The position numbers and the translations under genes were made by a program. This document shows positions 63,877 through 64,000 of a DNA stretch of 64,000 nucleotides, one piece after another. The DNA comes from Brachybacterium sp042666875 (lineage in GTDB: Bacteria > Actinomycetota > Actinomycetes > Actinomycetales > Dermabacteraceae), in the NCBI RefSeq assembly GCF_042666875.1, contig NZ_JBHTCX010000010.1, positions 163,605 to 227,604 on the forward strand, read 5' to 3'. Under the pieces are notes generated by a model. The model saw nothing but the letters and a program-made list of their open reading frames with translations. It made no database searches and was not told the origin of the DNA. The first letter of the stretch is position 1. Every line of letters begins with the position of its first letter.

Positions 63877-64000
63877 TGTCTTGGTTCAGGACATCGGAAT
63901 GGGATGTCTCGGGACATCGGCATAGCGTGTTGCAGGACATCGGCATGAGTCTCAGGCATGTCGAAGCGTCGGTTGGTTGTCACTGCTGTCCTTGCTGGGT
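63877..64000 (+). mobile_element. left end of an IS481-like insertion sequence
   Basis: The putative terminus begins TGTCTTGGTTCAGGACATCGG. GGACATCGG recurs at 63889, 63912 and 63935, exactly 23 bp apart, and a transposase start follows. The element runs off the window, so the right end and target duplication are not visible. Confidence 0.65.
63958..64000 (+). CDS. IS481 family transposase, N-terminal fragment
   Basis: Only 14 codons are present: MSKRRLVVTAVLAG. They match the common N-terminus of IS481 transposases, just before the helix-turn-helix. The rest lies beyond the right edge. Confidence 0.65.
   Translation, partial: MSKRRLVVTAVLAG

Overview
The window is very GC-rich, gene-dense DNA from an actinobacterium. 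The evidence is a LigD/Ku end-joining pair of the Pol-PE-Lig type, GTG and TTG starts, GC-rich third codon positions, many apparently leaderless genes and a tRNA-Ser without an encoded CCA. The mix of genes fits Micrococcales, perhaps a Brachybacterium-like (Dermabacteraceae) organism; the genus is inference. No rRNA, CRISPR array or prophage is visible. The only mobile element is the left end of an IS481-like insertion sequence cut off at the right edge.

Layout. 0-2.5 kb: the end of a solute-binding protein, a ROK regulator and an unknown protein. 2.6-8.6 kb: a PH-like membrane protein, a DUF47/Pit phosphate-transport pair, a membrane protein and phosphoglucomutase. 8.9-10.4 kb: a secreted, strongly acidic low-complexity surface protein. 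10.4-16.3 kb: a low-molecular-weight tyrosine phosphatase, a GNAT/App1-like/GNAT cluster and PEP carboxylase. 16.4-20.9 kb: an ectoine-type (Ehu) ABC importer divergent from a GntR/FadR regulator, with a consensus FadR-type site between them. 20.9-29.6 kb: tRNA-Ser(GCU), a Bcp-type peroxiredoxin, a K+ channel with TrkA-type domains, an HhH-DUF1801 protein, a LacI regulator divergent from tagaturonate epimerase, small membrane proteins and BioY. 29.7-36.5 kb: a lipase-maturation-factor homologue, an Erm 23S rRNA methylase with a complete-looking leader-peptide attenuator, an M50-like protease, a GH78 rhamnosidase and a cold-shock protein. 37.1-42 kb: LigD, a DUF2975/XRE module and Ku. 42-47.3 kb: an acetyltransferase, a hydrolase, a CPBP protease and an NAD-binding/EamA operon facing a MarR regulator across twin operator-like sites. 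47.3-53 kb: a GH4 alpha-galactosidase with its ABC importer and a divergent AraC regulator. 53-55.6 kb: a bacterial voltage-gated sodium channel, an ABM monooxygenase and a CmtR-like repressor with a cation exporter. 55.9-61.6 kb: the mannitol PTS (mtlA, mtlD, ptsH) facing ptsI across a repeat-flanked terminator. 61.7-63.8 kb: a proline-racemase-family enzyme and an Ldh-family reductase, probably for trans-3-hydroxyproline.

Together the genes suggest a sugar- and osmolyte-scavenging lifestyle: mannitol, alpha-galactosides, rhamnosides, hexuronates, ectoines and hydroxyproline. Several loci share one plan, a catabolic or transport operon divergent from its own regulator. The most informative find is the erm attenuator: a 12-codon leader containing SIFV, three hairpins, a sequestered erm ribosome binding site and a promoter placed so that the leader would be translated from a leaderless transcript.
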